A stretch of 48,385 bases of DNA, from assembly GCA_013388645.1 (NCBI GenBank), contig JACAEV010000077.1, positions 1-48,385 of the forward strand. Reading direction: 5' to 3'. Both the position numbers and the translations under genes were made by a program. Positions 33,438-42,141 of the stretch are shown here, piece by piece (within the stretch, counting starts at the first letter, position 1; each line of letters starts with the position of its first letter). This stretch comes from Syntrophaceae bacterium. Its GTDB lineage: Bacteria > Desulfobacterota > BSN033 > UBA1163. The notes beneath the pieces are model-generated. The model did no database searches, was not told the DNA's origin, and saw nothing but the letters and a program-made list of their open reading frames with translations.

Positions 33438-33740
33438 TTACTTCTTGGGTGGAACGATTGCGTCCTTGCAAGCCTTGGCAATGCGCATTTTCACCACGGT
33501 TTTGGCTGGGATGCTGATCGGTTCGCCCGTAGCCGGGTTTCTCCCCATGCGCGCTTTTCGTTTGACAAGGACGAGTTTGCCGATTCCAGGGAAGGTAAAG
33601 GCTCCCGCCTTTTTGGTTTCGGCGATGGCTAAAGTTGCCATCTCATCGATGACAGAAGAAGCCACTTTCTTGGAAAGTTCAAACTTTTTTGCAAAATAGG
33701 ATACGATCTGGGCCTTAGTCAGGGGTTTCTTTCCTGCCAT
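33438..33740 (-). CDS. HU-family histone-like DNA-binding protein
   Basis: 100-aa nucleoid protein. LTKAQIVSYFAKKFELSKKVA gives the N-terminal helices. FTFPGIGKLVLVKRKARMGR and NPATGEPISIPAKTVVKMRI form the DNA-binding arm with the conserved GRNPxTGExI motif, and AKACKDAIVPPKK is the basic tail. RBS GAGGAGG precedes the ATG at 33740. Monocistronic with its own promoter. The alanine/lysine-rich sequence resembles the HU variants common in deltaproteobacteria rather than E. coli HupA/B (impression). Confidence 0.93.
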   Translation of the reverse strand: MAGKKPLTKAQIVSYFAKKFELSKKVASSVIDEMATLAIAETKKAGAFTFPGIGKLVLVKRKARMGRNPATGEPISIPAKTVVKMRIAKACKDAIVPPKK

Positions 33741-33774
33741 ACTCTTTCCTCCTCTTTAATTAATTTAAAGTTAA

Positions 33775-33802
33775 AGTATACAAAAAAGTTTTCAAAAAGC
33801 AA
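33775..33802 (-). promoter_or_regulatory. promoter of the HU gene
   Basis: Minus strand TTGCTT (33802-33797), 16-nt spacer, TATACT (33780-33775), giving a short A/T-rich leader before the GAGGAGG site and ATG at 33740. The remaining upstream gap to 33956 is A/T-rich with no other feature seen. Confidence 0.5.
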
Positions 33803-33956
33803 GCATAAAATTTGTTGGGAATTGATATCAAAGCGAGCAAAAGGGAATAAAGCCATAGCCCTTGCCCTGAGAAGCTGACGAATCCATTTTTAACAATACT
33901 CATTGAGGGATGTCAAGTTTATTTTTTAAAAATAAAGAAGGGTCCGATTCTCCATA

Positions 33957-34928
33957 TCAGGAAGTTTCAAAATGGCAGGCAACAAAATGACCCTCTTTGA
34001 TCTCCTTCAATGGTGGGATAGTGGTTTGGCACACCTCCTTTTTACGTGGACAACGGGTATGAAAATGACAACCGGCGGGAGGACGCATAGGGCTTGGAAC
34101 ATCTCCCTCTAAAATCATCCTCTTTTTTGTGATCTTGGGATCGGGCACGGGGATCGCGGACAGGAGAGCCATGGTATAAGGATGGGTGGGGGAAGTATAG
34201 AGTTCTTTGTCCTTTGCTAACTCCACAATTCTTCCTAAGTACATGACTGCAATCCGATCGCAAACATGTTCTACCACGGCCAAATCATGGGCGATGATGA
34301 TATAAGAGAGGTTGAATTCCTTCTGTAGATCCTCTAAGAGATTAATCACCTGTGCTTGAATCGAGACATCGAGAGCAGAGACGGGTTCATCACCGATAAT
34401 CAGTTTTGGGTTCAGGGCGAGGGCTCTGGCAATTCCGATTCTCTGTCTCTGTCCCCCGCTAAACTCATGAGGATAACGCCTGGCATGGTCAGGATTGAGC
34501 CCTACTTTTTGGAGAAGATAGGCAATTCGTTCTTTTCGCTCCTTTTTTGTCCCTATGCGAAAAACATTCAGGGGTTCTCCAATAATCTGTTCGACCGTCC
34601 TCCGTGGATCGAGAGAGGCATAGGGATCCTGAAAAACAATCTGCATATCTCTTCGGATCGCACGCATCCCTCGGTGATCCAGGCGACAGACATTCTTTTC
34701 CTCGAAGAGGATCTCACCCTCGGTCGGTTCGATCAACCTTAAAATGGCACGGGCGGTGGTCGACTTGCCGCATCCGCTTTCTCCCACCAACCCGAGACTC
34801 TCCCCCTTATTTAAATAGAAGCTCACCCCGTCTACCGCATAAACATAGCCGATGGGTTTGGAGAAGATCCCTCCCTTGATCGGAAAATATTTCTTAAGAT
34901 TTTTTACTTCGAGTAAAGGCTTGTTCAT
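33957..34928 (-). CDS. dppF: oligo/dipeptide ABC transporter ATPase, DppF/OppF type
   Basis: 323-aa ATPase. Walker [38 protein letters not shown] (Q-loop), signature [20 protein letters not shown], Walker [21 protein letters not shown], switch [13 protein letters not shown]. The C-terminal peptide-transporter extension has the cysteine motif [14 protein letters not shown]. That extension often binds an Fe-S cluster in DppD/F proteins. Lies 9 nt after dppD. No permease or binding protein gene is adjacent, so this is an orphan ATPase pair. Confidence 0.92.
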   Translation of the reverse strand: MNKPLLEVKNLKKYFPIKGGIFSKPIGYVYAVDGVSFYLNKGESLGLVGESGCGKSTTARAILRLIEPTEGEILFEEKNVCRLDHRGMRAIRRDMQIVFQDPYASLDPRRTVEQIIGEPLNVFRIGTKKERKERIAYLLQKVGLNPDHARRYPHEFSGGQRQRIGIARALALNPKLIIGDEPVSALDVSIQAQVINLLEDLQKEFNLSYIIIAHDLAVVEHVCDRIAVMYLGRIVELAKDKELYTSPTHPYTMALLSAIPVPDPKITKKRMILEGDVPSPMRPPAGCHFHTRCPRKKEVCQTTIPPLKEIKEGHFVACHFETS

Positions 34929-34937
34929 CGTCCATCG

Positions 34938-35942
34938 TTAAGTTTTCAGTTCCGTTAGCCAGCAAGAACTAAAATGGCCTTTTCCAATCTCTTTGAGCTC
35001 AGGTTCTTTTTCTTTACAGAGGTCCATCACCGACGGGCATCGTGTTGAAAATTTACAACCCGGAGGAAGTTCATAAAGACTCGGAACCACCCCTGGGATC
35101 TCATTTAAGCGAACCTTCCCACGACGAATTTTATCTCCTAAAATGGGAATGGATTTAAGAAGCCCAATGGTATAGGGATGCTGGGGATTTTCAAAGAGGG
35201 TTTTTGTTTCCGCTTCCTCCACAATCTTGCCTGCGTACATGACGATGACCCGCTTGGCCGTTTCCGCCACCACCCCTAAGTTGTGCGTGATCAGGATGAT
35301 CGCCATTCCCAATTCCTCTTTCAATTTGTTCATCAAATCAAGAATCTGAGCCTGAATGGTGACATCCAAAGCAGTCGTCGGTTCATCAGCAATCAATATC
35401 TCAGGATTACAAGCAAGGGCCATCGCAATCATCACTCTCTGTCTCATCCCGCCACTTAACTCATGAGGGTACCGCTCCACCGCTCTTTCAGGAGAGGGGA
35501 TATTCACCAATCTGAGCATCTCGATGCTTTTTTCAAGGGCTTCTTTTTTGGATAAACCCTGGTGCAATTGGAACGTCTCTTGGATCTGATTTCCCACAGT
35601 GAACACCGGATTAAGGGAAGTCATCGGTTCTTGGAAGATCATTGAAATCCGATTTCCCCGAATTTTCCTCATCTCATCTTCTTTCAATTCCAAGAGACTT
35701 CTCCCTTTGAACAGAATTTCCCCTCCCACAATTTTTCCAGGAGGGACTGGAATGAGGCGGAGAATGGAAAGAGCCGTGACGCTCTTTCCGCAACCGGACT
35801 CCCCCACGACGCCCAAGGGTTCCCCTTTGGCTAAATTGTAACTGACGCCATCGACCGCCTTGGCCACTCCTTCGTAGGTGTAGAAATAGGTTTTTAGATT
35901 TCGAATCTCTAAGATGGTCTCGTCTTTCACGAAAAACCTCAT
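34938..35942 (-). CDS. dppD: oligo/dipeptide ABC transporter ATPase, DppD/OppD type
   Basis: 334-aa ATPase. Walker [39 protein letters not shown], signature [20 protein letters not shown], Walker [21 protein letters not shown], switch [13 protein letters not shown]. The C-terminal domain carries [18 protein letters not shown]. It starts at ATG 35942 (MRFFVKDE). Transcribed with dppF away from the ornithine-cyclodeaminase-like gene. Transport partners must be encoded elsewhere. Confidence 0.92.
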   Translation of the reverse strand: MRFFVKDETILEIRNLKTYFYTYEGVAKAVDGVSYNLAKGEPLGVVGESGCGKSVTALSILRLIPVPPGKIVGGEILFKGRSLLELKEDEMRKIRGNRISMIFQEPMTSLNPVFTVGNQIQETFQLHQGLSKKEALEKSIEMLRLVNIPSPERAVERYPHELSGGMRQRVMIAMALACNPEILIADEPTTALDVTIQAQILDLMNKLKEELGMAIILITHNLGVVAETAKRVIVMYAGKIVEEAETKTLFENPQHPYTIGLLKSIPILGDKIRRGKVRLNEIPGVVPSLYELPPGCKFSTRCPSVMDLCKEKEPELKEIGKGHFSSCWLTELKT

Positions 35943-36094
35943 TCTTCTTCTAAAGAATTGTCTTAAATATAGCCCAACTCCTATTTTTTTTCAAAGAATA
36001 AAGTGAGGGGTTTGCTTTCCTTGCTAAAGGCTGATTGAATCATTTATAAATAACTTGTGTAGAAAACCAGAGGATCAGACGGAGGCCTTAAGAA

Positions 36095-37192
36095 ATGAGC
36101 AAGAAATGGGAATTTTTATACCTGAGCCAGGAAGATTGCATTGCAGCGGGTGGAACAGATATGGGTGGAGCTATGCAGGCAGTTGAACGTTCCTTCTTTT
36201 TACACGGAAAGGGTGATTTTATCCAGCCCGGCAAGCCCGTTATCCGTTGGGGTGGTCCCGAGACAGAAGAGACAACAGGTCGTATTATGTCGATGCCATC
36301 CTGGTTAGGAGGGAGTTCTTACAAAGAGGAGTTAGAAAAAAGAAATCTGATTGGGCCTGTGGATACTGCTGGAATTAAGTTTATTCCAGCGCGTCCATGG
36401 AATCCAGAAAAATATGGCTTGCCGAGAGCCAGTGCCCTCATCATTATTGTTGACCCTGAAACACTCATCCCGGCCTGTGTAATGGATGGTGCGATTGTCA
36501 GTGCCATGCGAACGGGGGCCGCCGCTGGGGTCGCAGCCAAATATCTGGCCAATCCCGATGCGAAGGTTTTTGGATTGGTGGGGGCCAGTGTTCAGGGAAG
36601 GACACAGTTGATGGGGATGAAAAAGGGTGTCCCCTCTTTGGAGATATGCCGAGTCTATGATATTAACAATAAGACCGCTAACCAGTTCGCCAAAGAAATG
36701 TCAGCGTGTTCACAGATGAAAATCGAGGTAGTCGATCGATCAGAGAGAGCGATTCGTGAGGCGGATGTTGTCAGTACGGCGACGATTGCCAGCGCACCCT
36801 ATGTCCAGGCCGATTGGTATAAAGAAGGAGTCTTTCATGCTGAGAGCTCTTTTTGGGATACCCACCCCGAAGCCCTTCAAGTCATGGATTTAATTTTTGT
36901 TGATGACTGGTATCAAGTTAAACATCATGGAGTCGATGTGAGCTGGCGTGCGGTCCGTGATGGAGTCATTGAAGAAAGTCGAATCATTGGAAATCTTGGG
37001 GAGGTAGTGGCTGGGAAGAAGAGAGGGAGGACAGAACGGAAACAGAGAATCCTGTTCAACCCCATCGGCCTTGCCATCCATGACCTCTCGGAAGCTCATC
37101 GCGTATATCAAAATGCTTTACAGATGGGAATCGGGCGAAAAATAAGACTTTTTAAAAACCCGGAGGCGTGGCTGAAGAAAATTCATCTGTAA
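36095..37192 (+). CDS. ornithine cyclodeaminase/mu-crystallin family protein
   Basis: 365-aa NAD(P)-dependent enzyme of the OCD family. The substrate lobe includes FLYLSQEDCIAAGGTDMGGAM and MPSWLGGSSYKEE. The central hinge AMRTGAAAGVAAKYLANPDA leads into the Rossmann turn VFGLVGASVQGRTQL, where the usual GxGxQA is GASVQG. RAIREADVVSTATIAS is typical. The pattern resembles the subgroup often labelled tyramine oxidase subunit B rather than true ornithine cyclodeaminase, so I assign only the family. Candidate activities are imino acid reduction or amino acid cyclisation/dehydrogenation. RBS CGGAGG upstream. 60 nt before the DUF4392 gene. Confidence 0.85.
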   Translation: MSKKWEFLYLSQEDCIAAGGTDMGGAMQAVERSFFLHGKGDFIQPGKPVIRWGGPETEETTGRIMSMPSWLGGSSYKEELEKRNLIGPVDTAGIKFIPARPWNPEKYGLPRASALIIIVDPETLIPACVMDGAIVSAMRTGAAAGVAAKYLANPDAKVFGLVGASVQGRTQLMGMKKGVPSLEICRVYDINNKTANQFAKEMSACSQMKIEVVDRSERAIREADVVSTATIASAPYVQADWYKEGVFHAESSFWDTHPEALQVMDLIFVDDWYQVKHHGVDVSWRAVRDGVIEESRIIGNLGEVVAGKKRGRTERKQRILFNPIGLAIHDLSEAHRVYQNALQMGIGRKIRLFKNPEAWLKKIHL

Positions 37193-37252
37193 ATCTCTTT
37201 TATTTCTGCCGCAAGCAGCGAAATTTCTAACCGGGTAGACGAGTCTGATTCA

Positions 37253-38341
37253 ATGGTTCTCCCACCAGATGTTCGTGAAAAGATTCTTCTCATCGAAGAG
37301 GTGATCAACTTTCCCACTTCTCTTCTCTCCCATAAAAATTATCATTGGGAAAACCTCCCCCTCGTCCCCTATTCAAACTTGACAGGAGCTGTCTCTTCTC
37401 TCGTCGAAAAGGGAAAGAAAGTGGTCATCATAACCGGATTTTATGTGCCGGCGGGAGATCCCCCCGCTACTGAGACAGATGGCCCTCCTGGCGCCCTCAC
37501 CTTGGCAGAAGGGTTGAGATATCTGGGGATGGAAGTTTCCCTGCTTTCGGATGAGTATACCCATTCTGCTCTTAAAGCAGGCTTAAAGGCTCTAAACCTC
37601 TCAGAGAAAGAGATTCCGGTCATCTGCTTTCCTTTAGAACATTCAGACCAGGGTCACATCAGTCGAATGAAGAATGAAGAGAACGAAAGCTCCATTTCAA
37701 TTCGATTTGCTCAAGACTTTTTTGATAGTTTGGTGGGCCGCAGTCTCACCCATCTTATTTATATTGAAAGAGTAGGGCCCAACCATACCCTTCCTTCCTT
37801 TATGACTCAAGAGCGGGAAGGGAGGTGCCCCTTAGAACAATTTGAAATGATTCTTCCTCCCCGGATCAGAAATCGCTGTTTCAGTTCTCGTCTTGAGGAT
37901 ATCACACGATTTACAGCTAAAACACACTTTCTTCTTGAAATTGCTGAGAAACAGGGGCTCCCGATTGAAAGTATCGGAATTGGAGACCGTGGAAATGAGA
38001 TCGGAGCGGGGAGGGTTCCGTGGGAAATATTTGCACAACATTCTACCACCCATCGAGAGGCCGTTTTTTGTTGCCGAGTGAAGACGGACTATCTCATCTC
38101 CTGCGGGATTTCAAATTGGGGAGGATACGCCTTATTGGCGGGAGTGGCCTTGGTCATGGGAAGATTGGATATATTAAAAAAGGTGACCCCAGAGCAAGAA
38201 AGATCCGTTCTTGAATATCTCGTCCATCACGGTCCAGCCATTGATGGAATGACCTGTAAACAGGATCACTCCGTGGATGGGGTGGAATTTAACGATTACA
38301 TGAGAGTGATTGAACGGATCAAAGAGATTGCCTTGGAATAG
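37253..38341 (+). CDS. DUF4392 / glutamate cyclase-like protein
   Basis: 362-aa protein of the DUF4392 family, whose mammalian member converts D-glutamate to 5-oxo-D-proline. Seen: VVIITGFYVPAGDPPATETDG, GALTLAEGLRYLGMEVSLL, YIERVGPNHTLPSFM (split), and the family motif IGIGDRGNEIGAGRVPW, followed by LISCGISNWGGYAL and a C-terminal DGMTCKQDHSVDGVEF. These are likely substrate-pocket segments. It lies between an OCD-family gene and a TAXI-TRAP importer, fitting an amino-acid (glutamate or proline-like) role; that is inference. It ends 15 nt before the convergent TRAP gene. Confidence 0.85.
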   Translation: MVLPPDVREKILLIEEVINFPTSLLSHKNYHWENLPLVPYSNLTGAVSSLVEKGKKVVIITGFYVPAGDPPATETDGPPGALTLAEGLRYLGMEVSLLSDEYTHSALKAGLKALNLSEKEIPVICFPLEHSDQGHISRMKNEENESSISIRFAQDFFDSLVGRSLTHLIYIERVGPNHTLPSFMTQEREGRCPLEQFEMILPPRIRNRCFSSRLEDITRFTAKTHFLLEIAEKQGLPIESIGIGDRGNEIGAGRVPWEIFAQHSTTHREAVFCCRVKTDYLISCGISNWGGYALLAGVALVMGRLDILKKVTPEQERSVLEYLVHHGPAIDGMTCKQDHSVDGVEFNDYMRVIERIKEIALE

Positions 38342-38355
38342 AGGGCATCCCTTGA

Positions 38356-40374
38356 CTAAATGACTCCTCCTTTTCCCTCCCTTCTCTGAAGGAAATAAAT
38401 GACCATAAAGCCGAAAAGACCTAATGCATCCGTAATTAGTCCCGGTTTAACTAAGGCAACTGCTGATGCAAACAGGACCATCCTCTCATACCATTTCAAG
38501 TCGGTCAGAAGGAATCCTTGCATGGAGGCAGCTAAGGCATACATCCCAATAGAGGCTGAAATGAAAATCCAAGAAGCCTCTATAAAATTAGTGTTGATCA
38601 ACAGCATCTGAGGAGCCGTGATAAACATGAAGGGAAGAAGGAAAGTCCTCATATCCAGTTTAAAGGCATTGATTCCCGTCTTGAGGGGGTCAGACCCTGC
38701 GACACCTGCGGCAGCATAGGCTGCAACGCATACTGGGGGTGTGCCATCGGCAAGAATCCCGAAATAAAAAACAAAGAGATGAATCGCAATAACAGGGACA
38801 TCCGGATTCATTGCCCTCAGTGCAGGGGCCATGATGGAAGCCATGATGACATAATTGGCAGTCGTGGGAACTCCCATTCCGAGAATGAGGCAGGTCACCA
38901 TCGTTAGGAACAGCCCGAGATAGAGGTTACCTCCGGAAAGCCCTATGATGATGTTTGTCATATTTAGCCCAGCACCGGTGAGCGTGATCACTCCAACGAC
39001 AATCCCCGCACAGGCACAGGTGGCTCCAATGCCTGCCATCATCCTGGCTGCCTTATACATGGCATCCGCCATCTTTATGAAAAAAGATAAGGTCGGTTTC
39101 CACGAAATTCCTTTTTCAGCCCCTCGCTCCCCTTTGGTTTCTTTGATCCACCCGAGGCTAAACATTAAAGACTGAATAAAGAATATCAAAATCGTTGTCG
39201 CAATACCCATGGCCGCTGAAGTAAGGGGAGTGGCCCGTATCACGATCAAATAATAAAAGAGTACGCCGATAGGAATGAGAAAATGAAGCCCCTTGATAAA
39301 GATAGGAAAAAATTTTGGAAGCTCTTTTCTGGGTATTCCCTTTAAGCCAAATTTAACCGAAAGGAGGTGAACCGCACCAAGGAGCGCTAATTGGTCAATC
39401 ACAGCGGGAAGGGCGGCGGCAACTACCACCTGAAGATAAGGAATTCCTAAAAATTCGGCCATAATGAATGCCGCTGCTCCCATGACTGGCGGCATCAACT
39501 GTCCGTTTCCGCTCGCTGCCGTTTCAATGGCTCCGGCAATTTCGGGCTTGAACCCAAGTCGCTTCATTAAAGGGATCGTCACTGAGCCGGTCGTCACCAC
39601 ATTGGCCACACCACTACCGGAAATGGTTCCCATAAAGGCACTCGAGACGACGGCCACCTTCGCTGGACCGCCTCGGGTGTTTCCGACGAGTGAGAAGGCT
39701 AACTTCATGAAGTAGTCCATTGCCCCCGTTTTCTCGATGATGGCCCCGAAAAGCACAAACGCATAGACAAAGGTTGAAGAGACCCATAGAGGAACTCCAA
39801 AAATTCCTTCCATGGTTAAATAGAGGTGATCGATCACTCTTCTAAAATTATAACCCCGGTGAGCGATGAGATCGGGCAGGTAGGGTCCGATAAAGGCGTA
39901 TAGGATAAATAAAGCCGAAATCAAGGGAAGAGGAAATCCGACAGCCCTTCGAGCTGCCTCAAGGACGAAAATGATGGTCAACACACCCATGATCATATCC
40001 ATCGTTGATGGATTACCAATCCTCTGAACTAAATCTGCATAAAATATGGCGACATAAAGAGCTGAGCATCCCCCCAAGGCTGTAAAGATCATGTCATAAA
40101 TGGGGATGGTCCGTGTCTTGGATTTCTTGGTCATCGGATAGAAGAGAAAACAGAGCATGATGGCGAAACATAAATGTACGGAACGTTGAAGCGTTGCGGT
40201 CAACGTCCCGAACATAGCGGTATAGAGTTGAAAGCAGGACATGGCAAAGGCTAATGTTGCAGAGACATAAAAAATGAAACCCGAGAGACGCCTGGCACCG
40301 TAATCCGCCCCTTCTGCCATCTCTTTTGATTTTTCTATGGAATCCTGCCCCGTGATCATTTTATTTTCTTCCAT
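38356..40374 (-). CDS. TRAP transporter fused permease (4TM/12TM, TAXI type)
   Basis: 672-aa membrane protein combining the small and large TRAP permeases. N-terminal four-helix part (about 35-160; IYDMIFTALGGCSALYVAIF, LEAARRAVGFPLPLISALFI). Then the DctM-like part with SAFMGTISGSGVANVVTTG, IETAASGNGQLMPPVMGAAA, LILGMGVPTTANYVIMASIM and FGILADGTPPVCVAAYAAAG. These motifs identify the TAXI-associated fused permease. Start overlaps the DUF1850 gene by 14 nt. Works with the TAXI binding protein upstream. Confidence 0.94.
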   Translation of the reverse strand: MEENKMITGQDSIEKSKEMAEGADYGARRLSGFIFYVSATLAFAMSCFQLYTAMFGTLTATLQRSVHLCFAIMLCFLFYPMTKKSKTRTIPIYDMIFTALGGCSALYVAIFYADLVQRIGNPSTMDMIMGVLTIIFVLEAARRAVGFPLPLISALFILYAFIGPYLPDLIAHRGYNFRRVIDHLYLTMEGIFGVPLWVSSTFVYAFVLFGAIIEKTGAMDYFMKLAFSLVGNTRGGPAKVAVVSSAFMGTISGSGVANVVTTGSVTIPLMKRLGFKPEIAGAIETAASGNGQLMPPVMGAAAFIMAEFLGIPYLQVVVAAALPAVIDQLALLGAVHLLSVKFGLKGIPRKELPKFFPIFIKGLHFLIPIGVLFYYLIVIRATPLTSAAMGIATTILIFFIQSLMFSLGWIKETKGERGAEKGISWKPTLSFFIKMADAMYKAARMMAGIGATCACAGIVVGVITLTGAGLNMTNIIIGLSGGNLYLGLFLTMVTCLILGMGVPTTANYVIMASIMAPALRAMNPDVPVIAIHLFVFYFGILADGTPPVCVAAYAAAGVAGSDPLKTGINAFKLDMRTFLLPFMFITAPQMLLINTNFIEASWIFISASIGMYALAASMQGFLLTDLKWYERMVLFASAVALVKPGLITDALGLFGFMVIYFLQRREGKGGVI

Positions 40375-40846
40375 ATCTTAACATCCTTTTTCCCCATGAA
40401 TATCTTTTTACGGTCACCTTGACGACTTCTCCTTCCCTCAACGAAGAGAAATCAAGTCTTTCATTTTTAATCGTGACGGATTGATTCGTCGCAGGAGAAA
40501 TGAAAAAAGAAAAACAATCCATATCTTCACTCTCTGGTTTTGCTATCATTTTTTCCCCTTCCCTGTACACGTGACCCGCTGTGCAAGGGAGCCCCGGTCC
40601 GTATGAAGAGAAATGTGTTTCAATCGGTTTGATCGTCCCATTGGATGTGATGAGAAAGAACCCCACCACAGGGGTTCGATCGACAGAGTGAATATACCGG
40701 AACTCGAATTGATCGCCTGGAGAAACCTTTTTGAGCAAGAGGGTTTGACGGTTCTTCTTCGTCTCCACCTCGATAAAAGAGAAGGGATAAAGGAGAATGG
40801 TTAATGTGATTATGAGGAGGAGGTATCCCCATCTCTTTTTATTCAT
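40361..40846 (-). CDS. DUF1850 protein
   Basis: 161-aa protein with an N-terminal hydrophobic segment (WGYLLLIITLTILLYPFSF), probably a membrane anchor or signal. The DUF1850 domain follows: FEFRYIHSVDRTPVVGFFLI, ETHFSSYGPGLPCTAGHVY, and FFISPATNQSVTI. DUF1850 genes are regularly found between TAXI-TRAP binding proteins and fused permeases, as here. Role unknown; likely an accessory to that importer. Overlaps the permease start by 14 nt and follows the binding protein by 27 nt. Confidence 0.9.
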   Translation of the reverse strand: MNKKRWGYLLLIITLTILLYPFSFIEVETKKNRQTLLLKKVSPGDQFEFRYIHSVDRTPVVGFFLITSNGTIKPIETHFSSYGPGLPCTAGHVYREGEKMIAKPESEDMDCFSFFISPATNQSVTIKNERLDFSSLREGEVVKVTVKRYSWGKRMLRYGRK

Positions 40847-40873
40847 AAGATACCCCCTCGCTCATCCTCTTCT

Positions 40874-41845
40874 TTATTTCTTGATTCCTTTTTCTTTGAA
40901 AAATTTCTCAGCCCCTGGATGTATGGGAATGGGCATGCCTTCGAGAGCCTTTTCCAATTTCACTTCTTTTCCCTTGGCATGAGCCGTTTCAATGCTCTTG
41001 ATGTTTTCATACATCGCTTTGGTGATCTTATAAACCACCTCTTCTTCCAGTTCGGCTTTAGCGACCAAAATGGCTAAAACAGCCACCGTGGGAACATCTT
41101 TATCAACGCCCTTATAGATCCCTCCGGGCACCTTATCCTTTGCATAGAAAGGGTATTTCTTGACTAAGGCATCTGCCTGGGAACCATCAATCGGCACGAT
41201 GACTGTTTCAATCATGAGGGCGGGATCGACAATCGCAGAAGCGCCTACTCCCACTGTATAGAAAGCCGCATCGATCCGGTTATCCTTTAAAAAATCTGCC
41301 GACTCGGTAGCGGTCAGTCGCTCCACTTTCCCCAAATCCTCAAATTTCAATCCATAAACCTCTAAGATCTGTATCGCATTTTGCTCTGTTCCGCTACCCA
41401 GTGGGCCCACGGAAACTCTCTTGCCTTTAAGATCTTTCACCGAAACAATCTTTGAATCCTTCCTTGCATGGATCTGACAATGTTCAGGATATAATGATGC
41501 CACTCCACGAATATTGGTCACCGCCTTATCGAACATGGGCTTCACGCCTTTATAGGCGTAAAAGGCGATATCATTCTGCAGAATTGCAAAATCTGCATCT
41601 CCCAATGCGATTAGTTTCGCATTGGCAACGGACGCTCCGGATGACTCTACGGTAACCTTGAGATCTGGAACCTTTTCATAAACGATCCTTGAAATGGCAC
41701 CTGCCAATGGGAAATAGACTCCTGTGACCCACCCTGAGGCGATCGTAACGAACTTTTTCGCACAATGGGCCACATCAGGATGAGAAGAAGTAAAAAAGAT
41801 CATTAAACAGACGATCAAAATCCCCACAAACAATCTCTTTTTCAT
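40874..41845 (-). CDS. TAXI-family TRAP transporter solute-binding protein
   Basis: 323-aa periplasmic protein of the TAXI family. Signal peptide KKRLFVGILIVCLMIFFTSS with cleavage near AHC-AKKF. Family features: VTIASGWVTGVYFPLAGAIS, VESSGASVANAKLIALGDAD, FAILQNDIAFYAYKG, GPLGSGTEQNAIQILEVYGL, and a C-terminal YENIKSIETAHAKGKEV followed by IHPGAEKFFKEKG. TAXI proteins with known ligands bind glutamate or related acids in some cases. First gene of the TAXI-DUF1850-permease operon. Confidence 0.94.
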   Translation of the reverse strand: MKKRLFVGILIVCLMIFFTSSHPDVAHCAKKFVTIASGWVTGVYFPLAGAISRIVYEKVPDLKVTVESSGASVANAKLIALGDADFAILQNDIAFYAYKGVKPMFDKAVTNIRGVASLYPEHCQIHARKDSKIVSVKDLKGKRVSVGPLGSGTEQNAIQILEVYGLKFEDLGKVERLTATESADFLKDNRIDAAFYTVGVGASAIVDPALMIETVIVPIDGSQADALVKKYPFYAKDKVPGGIYKGVDKDVPTVAVLAILVAKAELEEEVVYKITKAMYENIKSIETAHAKGKEVKLEKALEGMPIPIHPGAEKFFKEKGIKK

Positions 41846-41883
41846 TATGTTACCCTCCTTTCATTTATATAGCGGACCATTAT

Positions 41884-41898
41884 ATCATGGACCATGAT
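41884..41898. promoter_or_regulatory. perfect palindrome in the TAXI operon leader (candidate operator)
   Basis: ATCATGG-A-CCATGAT, 7-nt arms around one base, with a second GGACCAT copy 15 nt away (41874-41880). Lies between the predicted promoter and the start codon. No regulator gene of a matching family is adjacent. Confidence 0.3.
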
Positions 41899-41947
41899 AC
41901 GCCCCTTGACGCTTCATTCCACCTCCTTTCTCCAAGAATATTTCTTT

Positions 41948-41974
41948 ATTATAAAAATTTAATCAACTTGTCAA
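41948..41974 (-). promoter_or_regulatory. candidate promoter of the TAXI-TRAP operon
   Basis: Minus strand TTGACA-like TTGACAAG (from 41974) and TATAAT (41953-41948) with about 15-nt spacing; TAATAA two bases on gives 17. It leaves a leader of about 100 nt before the start codon at 41845. The rest of the gap to 42141 holds no gene that I support. Confidence 0.45.
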
Positions 41975-42141
41975 AGACTTTTTGAACCCCTTCAAGAGGG
42001 TAAGAAAATTGATGGAGAAAAAAAGCCCAAAACGATCCTTCGACATGCAGGCACGGCCTTTGGTCTTAGATGAATGTGTAAAGTGTTGCAGAATCGGTTG
42101 GTGGAAAGCATGTTTTTTTATAACTATTTGGATCGTTAAGA

